DNA of 64,000 nucleotides from Allobosea sp. Root381. Lineage in GTDB: Bacteria; Pseudomonadota; Alphaproteobacteria; Rhizobiales; Beijerinckiaceae. This document shows positions 8,632 through 17,218 of this stretch, one piece after another; within the stretch, counting starts at the first letter, position 1, and each line of letters starts with the position of its first letter. Under the pieces are notes generated by a model. That model was not told the origin of the DNA. It ran no database searches and saw only the letters and a program-made list of their open reading frames with translations. Location: positions 203,631 to 267,630 of the forward strand of contig NZ_LMJT01000023.1 of assembly GCF_001429395.1 (NCBI RefSeq), given 5' to 3'. Position numbers and translations under genes: made by a program.

Positions 8632-10211
8632 CCGTCCAGACCGCGAACCCGCTCGTCCAGGTTCTGCCGGAGGCGGCGCCCTTCAGCGAGGAGCAGCGCT
8701 CCTGGCTCAACGGCTTCTTCGCGGGGCTGCTCTCGCTCGACAATGCCGGCGTCACCGCTCTCTCCCCCGCCGAAAGCGCCGCGATGCTGGGCGAGGCTGA
8801 TGATGGCGCGCCCTGGCACGATCCGGCGATGGACATCGGCGAGCGCATGAGACTCGCCGAGGGGAAGCCGCTGAAGCGAAAGCTCTTCGCCGCCATGGCG
8901 CAGCAGGATTGCGGCCAGTGTGGCTATGTCTGCGAGACCTATTCGGCCGCGATCGCCGAGGGCGGGGAAGCGAGGCTCAATCTTTGCGCGCCGGGCGGCA
9001 AGGACACGCTGCGCATGCTGAAGACGCTGACGGAGGAGGCCGGCAGTGCGCCGGCGGCTGCAACGCCCGAAGTTACGGCACCTGCACCGGCTGGCCCCGC
9101 CGGCCGGTCGCGCGAGAATCCGGCGCTGGCCACCTTCCTCTCGCGTAGGAAACTGAACGGCGAGGGCTCGGAAAAGGAAACCTACCATGTCGAGTTCGAC
9201 CTGACGGAAAGCGGGCTCGACTATGTCGTCGGCGATGCCTTCGGTATCGTCGCGCAGAACGATACCCGCCTCGTCGATGCCGTCGTCGCCCTGCTGGGTG
9301 CGCGGCCCGACGCCGATGTTGGCGGCAAGTCCCTGCGGGAGGCGCTGCTCGCCGACCGCGCGCTCGGCCCGGCACCGGATGCACTGTTCCAGCTCATCTC
9401 CTATGTCACGGGCGGGGAGACACGCCAGAAAGCCAAGCGTCTCGCGGCGGGCGAGGACCCGGATGGCGATCTCGACCGGCTCGACGTGCTCGGCGCGTTG
9501 CACAAGTTCGGCGGTGCGCGGCTCTCGCCCGAGGCCTTCGTCGAGGCGCTCGACGAGCTGCAGCCACGGCTCTATTCGATCTCGTCTTCCTGCAATGCCA
9601 TGCCCGGCCGGATCTCGCTGACGGTGGACACGGTGCGCTACAGGATCGGCTCGCGCCTACGCTGGGGGGTTGCCTCGACTTATCTCGCCGAGCGCGTCAA
9701 CCCCGGCGACAAGGTCAAGGTCTATGTCCAGCGCGCGCATGGCTTCGGCTTGCCGGAAAAACCGGAGACGCCGGTCATCATGTGCGGCCCCGGCACCGGC
9801 ATAGCCCCGTTCCGCGCCTTCCTGCACGATCGAAGAGCGACGAAGGCGCCGGGCAAAAACTGGCTCTTCTTCGGCCATCAGCGCCGCGCCAGCGACTTCT
9901 TCTACGAGGAGGAGCTGCAGGCGATGAAGGACGCAGGCTTCCTCAGCAACCTTACGCTCGCCTGGTCACGCGATGCCGGGGAGAAGGTCTACGTGCAGGA
10001 CCGTATGCGCGAGCGCGGAAACGAGCTCTGGGCATGGCTGGAACAGGGTGCGCATTTCTATGTCTGCGGCGATGCCAGGCGCATGGCCAAGGACGTCGAA
10101 CGGGCGCTGGTCGATGTCATCGCAGAACATGGCGGCCGTTCCAGCGAGGACGCCGTTGCCTATGTCGCCTTGCTTCGGAAAACGGGGCGCTACCAGGCCG
10201 ACGTCTACTAG
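8628..10211 (+). CDS. CysJ-like NADPH flavoprotein with N-terminal Fe-S motif and no flavodoxin domain
   Basis: Predicted NAD(P)H-oxidising flavoprotein of 527 residues. It begins with FSEEQRSWLNGFFAGLLS (residues 19-36), like the CysJ N-terminus. Four cysteines follow at C95, C98, C102 and C120 (DCGQCGYVCETY, NLCAPGG), which look like a [4Fe-4S] site. From about residue 185 it has the CysJ/CPR FAD and NADPH domains, with RLYSISSS (FAD) and MCGPGTGIAPFRAFLHDR (NADPH), and ends in the typical YQADVY. The FMN-binding flavodoxin domain of CysJ is absent; the Fe-S site may replace it. It overlaps nirA by 4 bases, so I infer it donates electrons to NirA. A true sulfite reductase subunit is the alternative. 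Confidence 0.85.
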   Translation: MTVQTANPLVQVLPEAAPFSEEQRSWLNGFFAGLLSLDNAGVTALSPAESAAMLGEADDGAPWHDPAMDIGERMRLAEGKPLKRKLFAAMAQQDCGQCGYVCETYSAAIAEGGEARLNLCAPGGKDTLRMLKTLTEEAGSAPAAATPEVTAPAPAGPAGRSRENPALATFLSRRKLNGEGSEKETYHVEFDLTESGLDYVVGDAFGIVAQNDTRLVDAVVALLGARPDADVGGKSLREALLADRALGPAPDALFQLISYVTGGETRQKAKRLAAGEDPDGDLDRLDVLGALHKFGGARLSPEAFVEALDELQPRLYSISSSCNAMPGRISLTVDTVRYRIGSRLRWGVASTYLAERVNPGDKVKVYVQRAHGFGLPEKPETPVIMCGPGTGIAPFRAFLHDRRATKAPGKNWLFFGHQRRASDFFYEEELQAMKDAGFLSNLTLAWSRDAGEKVYVQDRMRERGNELWAWLEQGAHFYVCGDARRMAKDVERALVDVIAEHGGRSSEDAVAYVALLRKTGRYQADVY

Positions 10212-10236
10212 CGCCATCGGGTCGCCCGGCATCGCC

Positions 10237-11157
10237 TCAGTAGCCGCGCGCGCGATGGACGACGCCGCGCGGCTGCTGGCCGGCGCGAAGGGCGGCGATC
10301 GCCTCGACGACATGCCGCGCGGCGGTAGACGGCTCGGTCCAGCCGGCGATATGCGGCGTGACCGTCACTCCGGGCGCGGTCCAGAACGGATTATCCGAGG
10401 GCAGCGGCTCCTTGCGAAAGGCGTCGAGCATGGCGCCGGAGAGGTGGCCTTCGGCGATCAGGGCCAGAAGGTCGTCATCGACCAGATGCTCGCCGCGCCC
10501 GGCATTGACGAGATAGGCCCCCTTGGGCAGCTGACCGAGCGTGTCGCGGCTGAGGATGCCGGCGGTCTCACGCGTCTGCGGCAGCAGGCAGACCAGCACG
10601 TCGCTGCGCGAGAGGAACATCGGCAGGCCCTGTTCGCCGCCATGGACCTCGACGCCGGCGAGCGGCTCGCCGCGCCGGCTCCAGCCGCTGACCTGATAGC
10701 CGAGCGCCAGGCATTGCTGCGCGCAGGCGCGACCGATCTCGCCTAGCCCCATGATGCCGACGCGCAGATCGGGGAAGGCCGGGCGCTTCCACAGCCCCTG
10801 CGCCTGGTTGGCGCGCATCTCCTCGACGCGGCGATGACGGCTCAGCACCGCATGGACGACGTACTGGACCATCCGGCGTGTCAGCGACTCGTCGATCATG
10901 CGGATCACGGGCAGATCGGACGGCACCGTCGCATCGCTCAGGACGTGATCGACGCCGGCGCCCAGCGAGAAGATCGCCTTCAGATTGGGGAAGCCGGCGA
11001 TCACGCCGGGGTCCGCTGCCCAGCTCAGCACGTATTCCACCTCGTCGACCGGGCCGGTCTCCGGCCAGACATGAACGATGAGTTCGGGCGCCCGCTCCGC
11101 CAGTGCCTGGATCCAGATTTCGGCAGGTGCGGATTTGCGAATGATGACGAGGCTCAC
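10237..11157 (-). CDS. D-2-hydroxyacid dehydrogenase, GhrA-like (glyoxylate/hydroxypyruvate reductase type)
   Basis: NAD(P)-dependent reductase or dehydrogenase of 306 residues for a short 2-keto/2-hydroxy acid. The Rossmann motif GIMGLGEIGRACAQ is near residue 140, and the catalytic histidine is in TPHIAGWTEPS near residue 275; the C-terminal region matches GhrA-type proteins. I chose a GTG start at 11157 with AAAGGA about 8 bases upstream. It is the last gene of a minus-strand set that runs binding protein, GlpD-like, DAO-like, then this gene. The exact substrate is unknown; in this context it probably handles a keto or hydroxy acid released from the imported compound. It is convergent with the nitrate operon, 25 bases away. 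Confidence 0.85.
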   Translation of the reverse strand: MSLVIIRKSAPAEIWIQALAERAPELIVHVWPETGPVDEVEYVLSWAADPGVIAGFPNLKAIFSLGAGVDHVLSDATVPSDLPVIRMIDESLTRRMVQYVVHAVLSRHRRVEEMRANQAQGLWKRPAFPDLRVGIMGLGEIGRACAQQCLALGYQVSGWSRRGEPLAGVEVHGGEQGLPMFLSRSDVLVCLLPQTRETAGILSRDTLGQLPKGAYLVNAGRGEHLVDDDLLALIAEGHLSGAMLDAFRKEPLPSDNPFWTAPGVTVTPHIAGWTEPSTAARHVVEAIAALRAGQQPRGVVHRARGY

Positions 11158-11173
11158 GGATCGGTCCTTTGCG

Positions 11174-12292
11174 TCATGGTAAGGCGGTGTTGGCGAAACG
11201 GTCGGGGCGGAAGGCGTCGAGTGGAGTCGGGCTTGCGCCGTCGCAGACGAGCTCGGCGAGAATCAACCCGACGGCCGGGGCGATCTGGAAGCCGCCGCCG
11301 CTGAAGCCGAAGGCGTGGAAGAGGCCGGGCAGCGTCGAGCTCTCCCCGATGAAGGGGCTCTTGTCTGGCGTATAGCCCTCGATGCCGGCCCAGACGCGAA
11401 TGATCTGGGCACCGCGCATCGCCGGCAGGATCGCGGCTCCACGGCTGCCGATGCGCGCGAGCGCCTCGCCATCCGGCCTGGCCGTGTCATTGCCGCCGTC
11501 GTGGCCGAAACCGCCACCCATCACGAGATTGCCGCGTTCGACCTGCCGGCCGTAGAAGCCGCCGCCCTCGATGCCGAGGCTGACCGAGAGCAGCGGCGGC
11601 AGGGGCTCGGTGACGAGAATGGTCGGATAGTCTATGCGCATCGGCAGCGTGTCGTCGAAGGCGGCGGCGACCTCGCTGCCCCATGCGCCTGCGGCGTTGA
11701 TCATGACCGGGGCGCGGATCTCGCGCCCGTCATCGGCGTGCAGGCGAAAGCGGCTGCCGGAATGAGCGAACTGCGAGATACGGCATTGCTCGATGAGCTC
11801 CGCGCCCGCCATGCGTGCAGCAGTGGCATAGCCGGCCGCGACGAGCCGCGGATTTGCGTGGCCGTCGCCGGGACAGAGCGAACCGCCGATGATCTCCGGG
11901 CCGAAATCGGGGAAGCGGGCGCGGAACGCCGGACCTTCGAGGATCTGGAGTCCGAGCCCGAAGGCCTCGACGCGCTGGGCATACGCCGCGAGCGAGACGA
12001 GGTCGGCCGCGCTGCGGGCGAGCTTGAGATGGCCCGAAGGCACGAACTCGCCGTCGATGCCGATATGGCGCTCAAGATCGGTCCAGACCGGATGCGCGCG
12101 CGCCGAAAGATGAAGCTGCGCCACAGAGCGACCCTGCCGTCGCACGCCGCCGAAATTCACGCCGCTGGCGCGCGAGCCGCCATAGTCGCGCTCGATCAGC
12201 GCGACGGATAGGCCGCGGCGGCGTATGGCGAGGGCGGCAGAGGCGCCGACGAGGCCGGCGCCCAGGATCGCGACATCCGTCTCCATGACCAT
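11174..12292 (-). CDS. FAD-dependent amine/amino-acid oxidase, DAO family
   Basis: FAD enzyme of 372 residues in the D-amino-acid oxidase/sarcosine oxidase fold. The N-terminal dinucleotide motif is AILGAGLVGASAALAIRRRG and the C-terminal FAD contact is YTPDKSPFIGES. Such proteins oxidise secondary amines or amino acids to imines that hydrolyse to a keto acid. That would pair well with the hydroxyacid dehydrogenase encoded 16 bases downstream. The start at 12292 gives MVMETD; a second ATG 6 bases in is equally possible. The gap to the upstream GlpD-like gene is 8 bases. The specific substrate cannot be read from sequence; opine, glycine-like and sarcosine-like amines are all possible. Confidence 0.85.
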   Translation of the reverse strand: MVMETDVAILGAGLVGASAALAIRRRGLSVALIERDYGGSRASGVNFGGVRRQGRSVAQLHLSARAHPVWTDLERHIGIDGEFVPSGHLKLARSAADLVSLAAYAQRVEAFGLGLQILEGPAFRARFPDFGPEIIGGSLCPGDGHANPRLVAAGYATAARMAGAELIEQCRISQFAHSGSRFRLHADDGREIRAPVMINAAGAWGSEVAAAFDDTLPMRIDYPTILVTEPLPPLLSVSLGIEGGGFYGRQVERGNLVMGGGFGHDGGNDTARPDGEALARIGSRGAAILPAMRGAQIIRVWAGIEGYTPDKSPFIGESSTLPGLFHAFGFSGGGFQIAPAVGLILAELVCDGASPTPLDAFRPDRFANTALP

Positions 12293-12300
12293 GGCATGCG

Positions 12301-13872
12301 TCAGCCCGTCACGGGCTCCGAGGGAGCCAGCGCGACTGGCGGCACGCCATGAAGATGGGCCATGCTTTCCTCATAGGCCGCGACCTCGCTTGCGATGCGC
12401 GCCTCGTCCCAGCCGAGCAGCGGCGCCATCGCCTGGGCGACCGGGCGGGCCGCCGCGAGGCCGAGATCGCCCGACCAGGCGAGGCCGGTGCGGCGCGACA
12501 GGACATCGCCGAGATTGCGGGCCTGTTCGCGGGTCACGGCCTCGACGATGTCGGCACGGGTCACCGGGTGCTCCGGGTCGAGACGCGGGCTGTTCTGCCG
12601 GTCGGGCGCAGGCGCCATGGTGCGTGACAGCGGGGCGGGCGGATGCGACGGCCGGACATGGCGCGCTGCGGCCGCAAGCACGTCCCGGCCGGTGGCGCGA
12701 TGCGCGCCGAGCGAGCCGTTCGACAGCGTCACCAACCCGGGTGCGCCTTCGCTCGCCGCATCTCCGATCATGCGCGCGCGGGCGCCCATGGGCTGGTCTG
12801 CCGCGAAGGTTAGAGGCCGGATGCCGGCCCAGGTCGAGACGATGTCGCTGTGCCGGATGGCAAAGCCGGGCAGCAGGTGGCTGCTCTCGGCCAGCAGGAA
12901 ATCGAGATCCGCATCGTCGACGAAGACGTTGTCCGGATCACCCTCGTAGAGCGTCTCGGTCGGCCCGAAGAAATGCAGGTCGCGCCAAGGCATGCAGTAG
13001 AACGGGCGCCCGACCCGGTTGACGCCGGCGACACCATGACCGCGGCACTCCGGCGGCAGGCGCAGCACGATATGCGCGCCCTTGGTGCCGGTGATCTTCC
13101 GCGACACAGGCTGCGGCATCAGCGCATTGACGCGATCGACCCAGACGCCGGCGAGGTTGAGCACGACGGCGGCTCGAATCTGCGCCTTCTCGCCGGTCTC
13201 GGCATCCGCCACGGTGACGTTCCAGCCAGCCGTGTCGCGGGCGAGCCCGATGACGGGCGAATAGTTGCGGGCGAAGCCGCCGAGGCGCTCGAGATCGAGC
13301 ATCATGTCGATCGCGACCCGCTCGGGCCAGTCGATCTGGTATTCGGTATAGCAAGCGACTGCGCGCAGCTTCTCCTGGTCGCGCAGCCACGGAATGAAGG
13401 GCTGTTCGGCGCGGGCCTGCGCGGCCGAAACCCGCTCGTAATCGAGCGGAACGCCCCCTTCGCCGAGGCTGCGCAGCAGCAGGAAGGCGCTGTCGACCTG
13501 CCAAGGCGCATAGGGGCCGTCGGCATAGATCGGATAGTGCATCCGGATCGGCTTTACCCGCTCCGGTTGCGTCTTCACGAAGTCGCTGCGCGCCGCCATC
13601 GACCGGCGCACCGTCATGACGGCTTTCAGGAGGCGATCGGGATGGCGCAGGAAGGTGGTCAGTGGCCCGCCGGGCACGAGGTAGCGCAGCCCGCAATGCA
13701 GCAGCCGGCTCGAGCGCGCGGTGGCGCCCGAGCCGAAATCGCCTTTCTCGAACAAGGCGACGCTGTAGCCTTCGGCCGCGGCCGCCTGGGCGGTGGCCGC
13801 ACCGTTGATGCCACCACCCACGACGACGATGTCGAAGCTGCGGCCTTCGAGCGAGGTGAGGGGGCTGCGCAT
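12301..13872 (-). CDS. Glycerol-3-phosphate dehydrogenase-type FAD oxidoreductase (GlpD-like)
   Basis: FAD protein of 523 residues with the aerobic GlpD architecture: N-terminal FAD motif DIVVVGGGINGAATAQAAA near residue 14, the GlpD signature FGSGATARSSRLLHCGLRYL near residue 47, and the C-terminal GlpD cap domain from about residue 400 (ADIVEAVTREQARNLGDVL). The ATG at 13872 starts 5 bases after the binding-protein stop. No glycerol kinase or glycerol transporter gene is near; instead it sits among oxidoreductases of an ABC-linked catabolic locus. It may therefore use a different alcohol or phosphorylated substrate than glycerol-3-phosphate, so I do not assign the glpD symbol. Confidence 0.8.
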   Translation of the reverse strand: MRSPLTSLEGRSFDIVVVGGGINGAATAQAAAAEGYSVALFEKGDFGSGATARSSRLLHCGLRYLVPGGPLTTFLRHPDRLLKAVMTVRRSMAARSDFVKTQPERVKPIRMHYPIYADGPYAPWQVDSAFLLLRSLGEGGVPLDYERVSAAQARAEQPFIPWLRDQEKLRAVACYTEYQIDWPERVAIDMMLDLERLGGFARNYSPVIGLARDTAGWNVTVADAETGEKAQIRAAVVLNLAGVWVDRVNALMPQPVSRKITGTKGAHIVLRLPPECRGHGVAGVNRVGRPFYCMPWRDLHFFGPTETLYEGDPDNVFVDDADLDFLLAESSHLLPGFAIRHSDIVSTWAGIRPLTFAADQPMGARARMIGDAASEGAPGLVTLSNGSLGAHRATGRDVLAAAARHVRPSHPPAPLSRTMAPAPDRQNSPRLDPEHPVTRADIVEAVTREQARNLGDVLSRRTGLAWSGDLGLAAARPVAQAMAPLLGWDEARIASEVAAYEESMAHLHGVPPVALAPSEPVTG

Positions 13873-13877
13873 GCGGC

Positions 13878-15437
13878 TTACTTCGTCAGCGTGGTCTGCT
13901 CGGTGATGAGCGGGCCGTAGGAGAGCGAGCCGTCGAGCTTGTAGCCGTAGTCCAGCCCCTTGCGGCGGCCCCAGATCAGCTTCTGCTCGAAGAGCGGCAC
14001 GGCGCAGAGCTGCGCCACGATCTTCTCCTGCGCCGCCTTCCAGAGCGCGATCTGGCGCGCCTGGTCGACCTCGTTGGCGGCGGCGTCGATATCGGCGTCG
14101 CCCGCATTGCAATGGGAGAAGTTGGTCACGGCCGTCGGCGTGCCGACCGTGCTGCGGGAGTGATAGAACTCCTTTAGGTAGTTGCCGGCCACCGGGAAGC
14201 GCGCCGCGCCATAGACGACGATGGCGCTGAGGTTCTGGCGGATCTGCTGGTGGTAGGTCGCGTGTTCGACCACATCCATTTCGATCTCGATGCCGACCTT
14301 CTTGAGCTGGGCCTGTACGATCTGCGCCGGGCCGAGGCTGGTGATGTTCTGGCTGGCGATGACCCTGAGCTTCAGGCCCTTCTCGAAGCCGGCCTCCTTC
14401 AGCAGCGCCTTGGCCTTCTCGGGATCATAGGCCGGCAGCTTGGCGTCGAGATCCGCCCCCAGCGTCGCGGCCGGGAAGATGGTCTTCGGCGGGTTCGAGA
14501 CGAGGGCGCCCTTGTAGGCGACGACCTGCTTGACGTCGATCGCATGGGCGATGGCCTGGCGCACGCGCAGGTCGTCCAGAGGCTTCTGCGACATGTTGAG
14601 ATAGGCGGCGCCCTGATAGGCCGGCTCGATGACGTCGAGGACCGTGTCCTTCACCGTCTGCATGCGCTCGGCCCATTTCTGGTCCTGGCGGCCATAGACG
14701 AGGTCGATCTCGCCGGAGGTGTAGGCGAGGTCGCGGCTCGCATCAGAGCGGATGTAGCGATAGACGATCTGGCCGATCTTCGGCGTGCCGCGGAAATAGC
14801 CCTCATGTGCCGTGAGGGTGACCGACTGGCTGGCCTTGTAGTCGGAGAAGGCGAAGGGGCCGGTGCCGACCGCCTTCAGCTTGAAGTCGGCGCCGTACTC
14901 TTCGACAGCCTTCTTGCTGACGATGTAGCCGCCCTGGAAATCGACCAGCGCATAGAGCAACGAGGCCGAAGGGTTCTTCAGCGTGATCTTTACAGTCTGA
15001 GGATCGACCGCCTCGACCGTGTCGATGTTGGCGAAATCGGCCGAGAAGACCGATTGCTTCGGATCGGCGGCGCGCTTGAGCGAGAATACCACGTCGTCGG
15101 CGGTCATCTCGCCGAAATCGCCGTGGAACTTGACGCCCTGGCGCAGCTTGAAAGTCCAGGTCTTCTTGTCGTCGGAGATGGTCCAGCTCTCTGCCAGGTC
15201 GGGCTCGATCGAGTCGAGGCTGACCGAGCCGGGCTTCAGGCGCACCAGCCCGTTGAACATCCAGGCCAGCACGATCTTTTCCTGGGTCGCCGCGCCGCGA
15301 TGCGGATCCAGCGTGCCGAGATCGGAGGCGGCCATGCCGACATTGAGGGTAGGGCCGTTCGCGAGGGCCTGCGAAAGCGGCAGACCGGCCAGCGCCGTGG
15401 CGAGACCGAGCGCGGCGAGGGAGGAACGTAGAGTCAT
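13878..15437 (-). CDS. ABC transporter substrate-binding protein, dipeptide/oligopeptide/opine class (SBP_bac_5)
   Basis: Periplasmic solute-binding protein of 519 residues. It opens with a signal peptide (basic MTLRSS, then an Ala/Leu core, ALANG cleavage region). The mature part has the family 5 pattern: SDLGTLDPHRGAATQE, ADDVVFSLKRAADP, and DLRVRQAIAHAIDVKQVV near residue 290. I chose the ATG at 15437, with AGGGGA about 10 bases upstream, because the longer frame adds residues that precede the signal peptide. It is expected to deliver substrate to the permease pair encoded divergently from 16277. The class covers di/oligopeptides, nickel, opines and glutathione; the ligand here is unknown. 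Confidence 0.9.
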   Translation of the reverse strand: MTLRSSLAALGLATALAGLPLSQALANGPTLNVGMAASDLGTLDPHRGAATQEKIVLAWMFNGLVRLKPGSVSLDSIEPDLAESWTISDDKKTWTFKLRQGVKFHGDFGEMTADDVVFSLKRAADPKQSVFSADFANIDTVEAVDPQTVKITLKNPSASLLYALVDFQGGYIVSKKAVEEYGADFKLKAVGTGPFAFSDYKASQSVTLTAHEGYFRGTPKIGQIVYRYIRSDASRDLAYTSGEIDLVYGRQDQKWAERMQTVKDTVLDVIEPAYQGAAYLNMSQKPLDDLRVRQAIAHAIDVKQVVAYKGALVSNPPKTIFPAATLGADLDAKLPAYDPEKAKALLKEAGFEKGLKLRVIASQNITSLGPAQIVQAQLKKVGIEIEMDVVEHATYHQQIRQNLSAIVVYGAARFPVAGNYLKEFYHSRSTVGTPTAVTNFSHCNAGDADIDAAANEVDQARQIALWKAAQEKIVAQLCAVPLFEQKLIWGRRKGLDYGYKLDGSLSYGPLITEQTTLTK

Positions 15438-15487
15438 CGGTGGTGTCCCCTGTTGTTGATTGTCGGGCTGTAAATGTCCTGCAAGCG

Positions 15488-16093
15488 TCATTCGCCGAGC
15501 GGCACGGCGGCCACCACCCAGATGACCTCGGCTCGTGCGGAGCCGGGATTGCGCCAGCGATGCGGCACCTTGCTGTGGTAGCGGAAGCTGTCGCCGGGAT
15601 TCAGGAAGAAGGCCTTGTCGTCGAGCCAGAGTTCGAGCTGGCCCTGCAACACGAGGCCGACCTGCTCGCCGCGCTCGATCGTGAAGAGTTCTTCGCCGGT
15701 CGAGCCGCCTGGCTCGATGAAGGCGCGGTAGACATTGATCCCGGCCGACGGCTGGGGCGTCACGATCACCTTCTCGATGCCCTTTTCAGGCGCGTTGAGG
15801 GAAGGGTGGCTGCCGGCGCGGGCGACCACGCCCTTCTCGTCGGCCGCCGGAGCCTCGCCGAATTTCAGCAGCGTCTCCGATGGCACCTGCAGCGCATCGG
15901 CGATCAGCCGCAGCACCCGCACAGAGGGCGAGCTCAGGCCGCGCTCGATCTGGCTGATCAGCCCGACGGAAAGCTCGCACTGCTTGGCAAGGCTCGCGAT
16001 CGGCATGCCCAGCCGCTTGCGTGCCTGCCGGATCTGCTGGCCGAGCCAGAGATCGGCCACGCTGCGCGCTTCGAAACTCGCGGGTTTGTTCAT
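15488..16093 (-). CDS. XRE-family transcriptional regulator with C-terminal cupin domain
   Basis: Predicted local regulator of 201 residues. An HTH_3 domain lies at about residues 15-72 (LGQQIRQARKRLGMPIASLAKQ, then SVGLISQIERGLSSPSVRVL) and a small cupin at about 115-195 (GEELFTIERGEQVGLVLQGQ, FRYHSKVPHRWRN). This two-domain form, as in PuuR and related proteins, usually senses a small metabolite through the cupin. I chose the ATG at 16093; a TTG at 16150 would add 19 residues. It lies 50 bases upstream of the binding-protein gene and is divergent from the permease genes, with two short palindromes in between. It probably controls both halves of the locus. Confidence 0.88.
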   Translation of the reverse strand: MNKPASFEARSVADLWLGQQIRQARKRLGMPIASLAKQCELSVGLISQIERGLSSPSVRVLRLIADALQVPSETLLKFGEAPAADEKGVVARAGSHPSLNAPEKGIEKVIVTPQPSAGINVYRAFIEPGGSTGEELFTIERGEQVGLVLQGQLELWLDDKAFFLNPGDSFRYHSKVPHRWRNPGSARAEVIWVVAAVPLGE

Positions 16094-16151
16094 CGTCCAG
16101 CCATCGCCCCTCGGAGCAGAAAAGCTGGCATTCCTGATCGCATCACACAAG

Positions 16152-16182
16152 TGAAATTTTCATATTGACGATGACATCATCG
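16152..16182. promoter_or_regulatory. Divergent promoter region with two short palindromes (candidate XRE-cupin operators)
   Basis: Between the regulator and permease genes lies a locally AT-rich stretch with two inverted repeats: TGAAA-T-TTTCA at 16152-16162 and CGATGA-CA-TCATCG at 16169-16182. The arms are perfect in both. HTH_3 regulators bind short palindromes of this size near their own promoters, so these are reasonable operator candidates for the adjacent regulator. Binding is inferred, not seen. Confidence 0.4.
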
Positions 16183-16220
16183 GACCGCTAGCGTTCGGGC
16201 TCTCCAGCGAGCGGTGAGAT

Positions 16221-16283
16221 ATGTCCACGATTGCAGCGATCCTTGCCGGCTGCCCCGGCATCCATGGCGGCAAGCCATGCTGA
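16221..16283 (+). CDS. Possible 20-residue leader peptide overlapping the permease start
   Basis: A short open frame starts with ATG at 16221 and ends at a TGA (16281-16283) that overlaps the permease ATG at 16277. GCGAGCGGTGAGAT just upstream could serve as a weak ribosome site. The peptide is MSTIAAILAGCPGIHGGKPC and I recognise no family. The overlap geometry would allow translational coupling to the permease. It could equally be a chance frame in the 5' leader. Confidence 0.25.
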   Translation: MSTIAAILAGCPGIHGGKPC

Positions 16284-17218
16284 GCTACACGCTGAAGCGT
16301 CTGCTGTTCGCGATCCCGTCGCTGCTCGGCGTGCTCACGGTCGTCTTCTTCATCGTGCGGATCGCGCCGGGCGATCCGGCTTATGTGATCCTCGGCGAGT
16401 CCGCGAGCGCGGAGGCCTTGGCGGCCCTGCGCGAGCAGCTAGGCCTGAACAAGCCGCTGCATCTGCAGTATGTCGAGTTCCTCTGGTCGGTGATGCAGGG
16501 CGATCTCGGCCGCTCGATGATCAGCAACCAGCCGGTGCTGAACGAAGTCTGGCGGGTGCTGCCCTACACGATCGAGCTGACCGCGGCCGCGATGCTGATC
16601 GGCGTGGTCTTCGGCGTGCCGCTCGGCGTGCTCTCGGCGCGCTATCGCAATGGCGCCGCCGACTATGTCGTCCGCTTCTTCTCGCTGCTGGGCCTGTCCT
16701 TCCCGGCCTTCATCTCGGCGATCCTGCTGCTGCTCGCCTTCGCGATCACCATCCCGCTCTTCCCGGTGATCGGCGAGGCCGCCTATGACGATCCCGTCCA
16801 GCGGCTGCGGGCGCTGGTGCTGCCCGCGCTCAATCTCGGCTTGATCATGGTCGCCTACATCACGCGCGTCACACGCTCGAGCATGCTCTCCGTGATCGGG
16901 CAGGATTACATTCGCACCGCCCAGGCCAAGGGCGCTGCGCCGGGCCAGGTTCTGCGGGTGCACGCGCTCGGCAATGCGCTGCTGCCGATCGTCACCGTGG
17001 TCGGGCTCTATCTCGGCGTGATGATCGGCAACTCCGTGCTGACCGAGATCGTCTTCAACCGTCCCGGCCTCGGCAAGCTGATCGTCACCGCGCTCAACCA
17101 GCGCGACTACCCGACGCTCCAGGCGATGCTGGTGATCTATGCGCTGTTCATCGTGCTCGCCAACATCATCACCGACCTGACCTATGGCCTGATCGACCCG
17201 AGGGTGCGCAACCAATGA
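16277..17218 (+). CDS. ABC transporter permease, DppB/OppB type
   Basis: Inner-membrane permease of 313 residues, first of a DppB/DppC-type pair. It starts with the family N-terminus MLSYTLKRLLFAIPSLLGVLT, including TM1, then a periplasmic loop and five further membrane segments. The cytoplasmic loop includes YIRTAQAKGAAPGQVLRVHALGNALLP, the typical EAA-like contact site for the ATPase. I chose the ATG at 16277 because it matches the family start; a GTG at 16214 would add a non-conserved 21 residues. The stop overlaps the next gene by 4 bases. No ATPase gene of the DppD/DppF type is present in the window. Confidence 0.92.
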   Translation: MLSYTLKRLLFAIPSLLGVLTVVFFIVRIAPGDPAYVILGESASAEALAALREQLGLNKPLHLQYVEFLWSVMQGDLGRSMISNQPVLNEVWRVLPYTIELTAAAMLIGVVFGVPLGVLSARYRNGAADYVVRFFSLLGLSFPAFISAILLLLAFAITIPLFPVIGEAAYDDPVQRLRALVLPALNLGLIMVAYITRVTRSSMLSVIGQDYIRTAQAKGAAPGQVLRVHALGNALLPIVTVVGLYLGVMIGNSVLTEIVFNRPGLGKLIVTALNQRDYPTLQAMLVIYALFIVLANIITDLTYGLIDPRVRNQ

